Notes under the pieces: model-generated
Databases searched by the model: none
The model's input: the letters and a program-made list of their open reading frames with translations, nothing else
Told to the model about the DNA's origin: nothing
Origin: JAUVKA01 sp964465145
GTDB taxonomy: Bacteria; Bacteroidota; Bacteroidia; Bacteroidales; UBA12481
Assembly (NCBI GenBank): GCA_964465145.1
Contig: CAYXJR010000134.1
Coordinates: 1-7,712, forward strand
Reading direction: 5' to 3'
Length of the DNA stretch: 7,712 nucleotides
Program-made: the position numbers and the translations under genes
Shown here: in pieces, positions 7,134-7,712 of the stretch
How the letters are laid out: each line of letters starts with the position of its first letter
Position numbering within the stretch: position 1 is the stretch's first letter

Positions 7134-7154
7134 TTTCACCACATTCTTGTCATT
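7126..7154. repeat. 8-bp perfect inverted repeat in the operon leader
   Basis: AATGACAA (7126-7133) and TTGTCATT (7147-7154) are exact reverse complements separated by 13 nt. The repeat overlaps the -33 element of the possible promoter, so it could be an operator for a dimeric repressor. Alternatively it is part of the neighbouring IS-like end: the minus strand here reads AATGTGGTGAAATT, reminiscent of the GGTGG units at 7266-7300. Confidence 0.35.
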
Positions 7155-7247
7155 TTGATAAAATAAAAACAGATGTCCGAAATTAAACTAATACTTCATC
7201 CTGGCTTTTGGGAGAACCAAGGATAAAGAGAAAATGGAGCTCATTAT

Positions 7248-7300
7248 TTTTAACCTCGGCCATAAACGCTACCACTCCCCGGTAAAAAATGCTACCACCT
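7248..7300 (-). repeat. IS21-like terminal repeat motif, right copy
   Basis: On the minus strand this reads AGGTGGTAGCATTTTTTACC then GGGGAGTGGTAGCGTT, two tandem GGTGGTAG / AGTGGTAG units 24 bp apart. It is the inverted partner of 626-678. The tandem-unit structure is clearer in this copy and is the better support for an IS21-family end. No transposase gene is visible on either side, so it is a solo end or relic. It lies between the SNF2 operon leader and the AbiEii-like remnant, which suggests the island boundary or an old insertion point. Confidence 0.45.
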
Positions 7301-7401
7301 CATAAATTCAGGATAAAACGTTAATTTTTCGGGCCCTGAAAGATTACAATCATGAAAGCCTAAGGCCTTTGACCTTGCTTGATAAGAAATTGCATCGCAT
7401 T

Positions 7402-7680
7402 TTACTCCAGATTGTTGAGCCTTCTCCTAAGACCTTTGAGCTTATTGATCAAATCATCAAAAGATTCAGATTCTCCATAAATCATACTCTCCTGCATTCT
7501 TGTATAATCCTTTCTCCATTCTTCCATTTCTGATTCCGGAGGGATAAAATCTATTGTCTTGCGTGAATGCTTAGAATAATCCACGTAGGTTACGTTTGTC
7601 AACATTTCTCTATGCTTTACTATGTTGTCATACAGAGCTTTATCTTGGATAACGGTCTCTAGCCCGAGTTTCCTAGTTAT
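7402..7680 (-). pseudogene. C-terminal remnant of an AbiEii-like nucleotidyltransferase toxin
   Basis: The minus strand is open from 7680 to a TAA at 7402-7404. It reads ITRKLGLETVIQDKALYDN..., then DYSKHSRKTIDFIPP and WRKDYTRMQESMIYGE, then SFDDLINKLKGLRRRLNNLE. The pattern of a KHR block, a PP-E-W-KDY-M-MIYGE block and an SF-L-KL-L-R-N ending is what I know from the C-termini of AbiEii/AbiGii nucleotidyltransferase toxins (type IV toxin-antitoxin). An in-frame TAG at 7681-7683 and a TGA at 7687-7689 close the frame upstream, so the catalytic N-terminal domain is missing, shifted to another frame, or outside the window. An internal ATG at 7603-7605 would give 67 aa, but that piece has no catalytic part. 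Identification is by recalled family pattern only. Confidence 0.55.
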
Positions 7681-7712
7681 CTAAAATCACAGGTATAACA
7701 GGCTAATCTACA

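Noticed and set aside
7344..7372. Palindromic stretches near AAAGCCTAAGGCCTTT as a rho-independent terminator for the AbiEii-like remnant
   Set aside because: The stem pairs only with a bulge, and no T-run follows on the minus strand.

Overview
The window looks like an accessory island in a Bacteroidota genome, probably Bacteroidales. The evidence is indirect. Start codons lack clear Shine-Dalgarno sequences. The SWIM/SNF2 helicase has the style common in that phylum. Short GGTGGTAG-type repeats resemble the termini of Bacteroidota IS21-family insertion sequences. Base composition is patchy: the helicase is close to 50% GC, while the Fic gene is about 35% and the TPR-like gene about 30%, which suggests assembly from several sources.

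Layout. Positions 1-625 hold no gene I can support. An IS21-like terminal motif lies at 626-678, followed by the left copy of a 64-bp direct repeat (692-755). An AT-rich leader with a 101-bp-period repeat (940-1105) carries six evenly spaced WTTACCC motifs. It leads into a complete Fic-domain AMP-transferase gene on the plus strand (1122-2609). The right copy of the 64-bp repeat (2611-2674) almost exactly fills the 65-bp gap between the Fic stop and the stop of a convergent minus-strand operon. That operon, read right to left, is a TPR-like protein (7004-6270) and then a SWIM zinc-finger SNF2 helicase (6265-2675). Its leader contains an inverted repeat and a weak possible promoter. Beyond it lie a second IS21-like terminal motif (7248-7300), inverted relative to the first, and a C-terminal remnant that I read as an AbiEii-type nucleotidyltransferase toxin (7680-7402).

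The central observation is that the helicase is interrupted by one in-frame TGA (3887-3889), exactly where SNF2 motif Ia normally has a tryptophan. The reading frame is otherwise intact on both sides. The stop separates the Walker A motif from the DEAQ box and all later helicase motifs, so the ATPase should be inactive unless the base is a sequencing error or the stop is read through.

How the genes work together: TPR and SNF2 are probably co-transcribed (4-nt gap), and the TPR protein may be a partner of the helicase. The Fic gene looks like an independent, self-inhibited modifier brought in as a repeat-flanked unit. Fic enzymes, AbiEii-like toxins and SNF2 ATPases are all frequent in defence or toxin islands. 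A shared defence role here is inference, not something the sequence shows.
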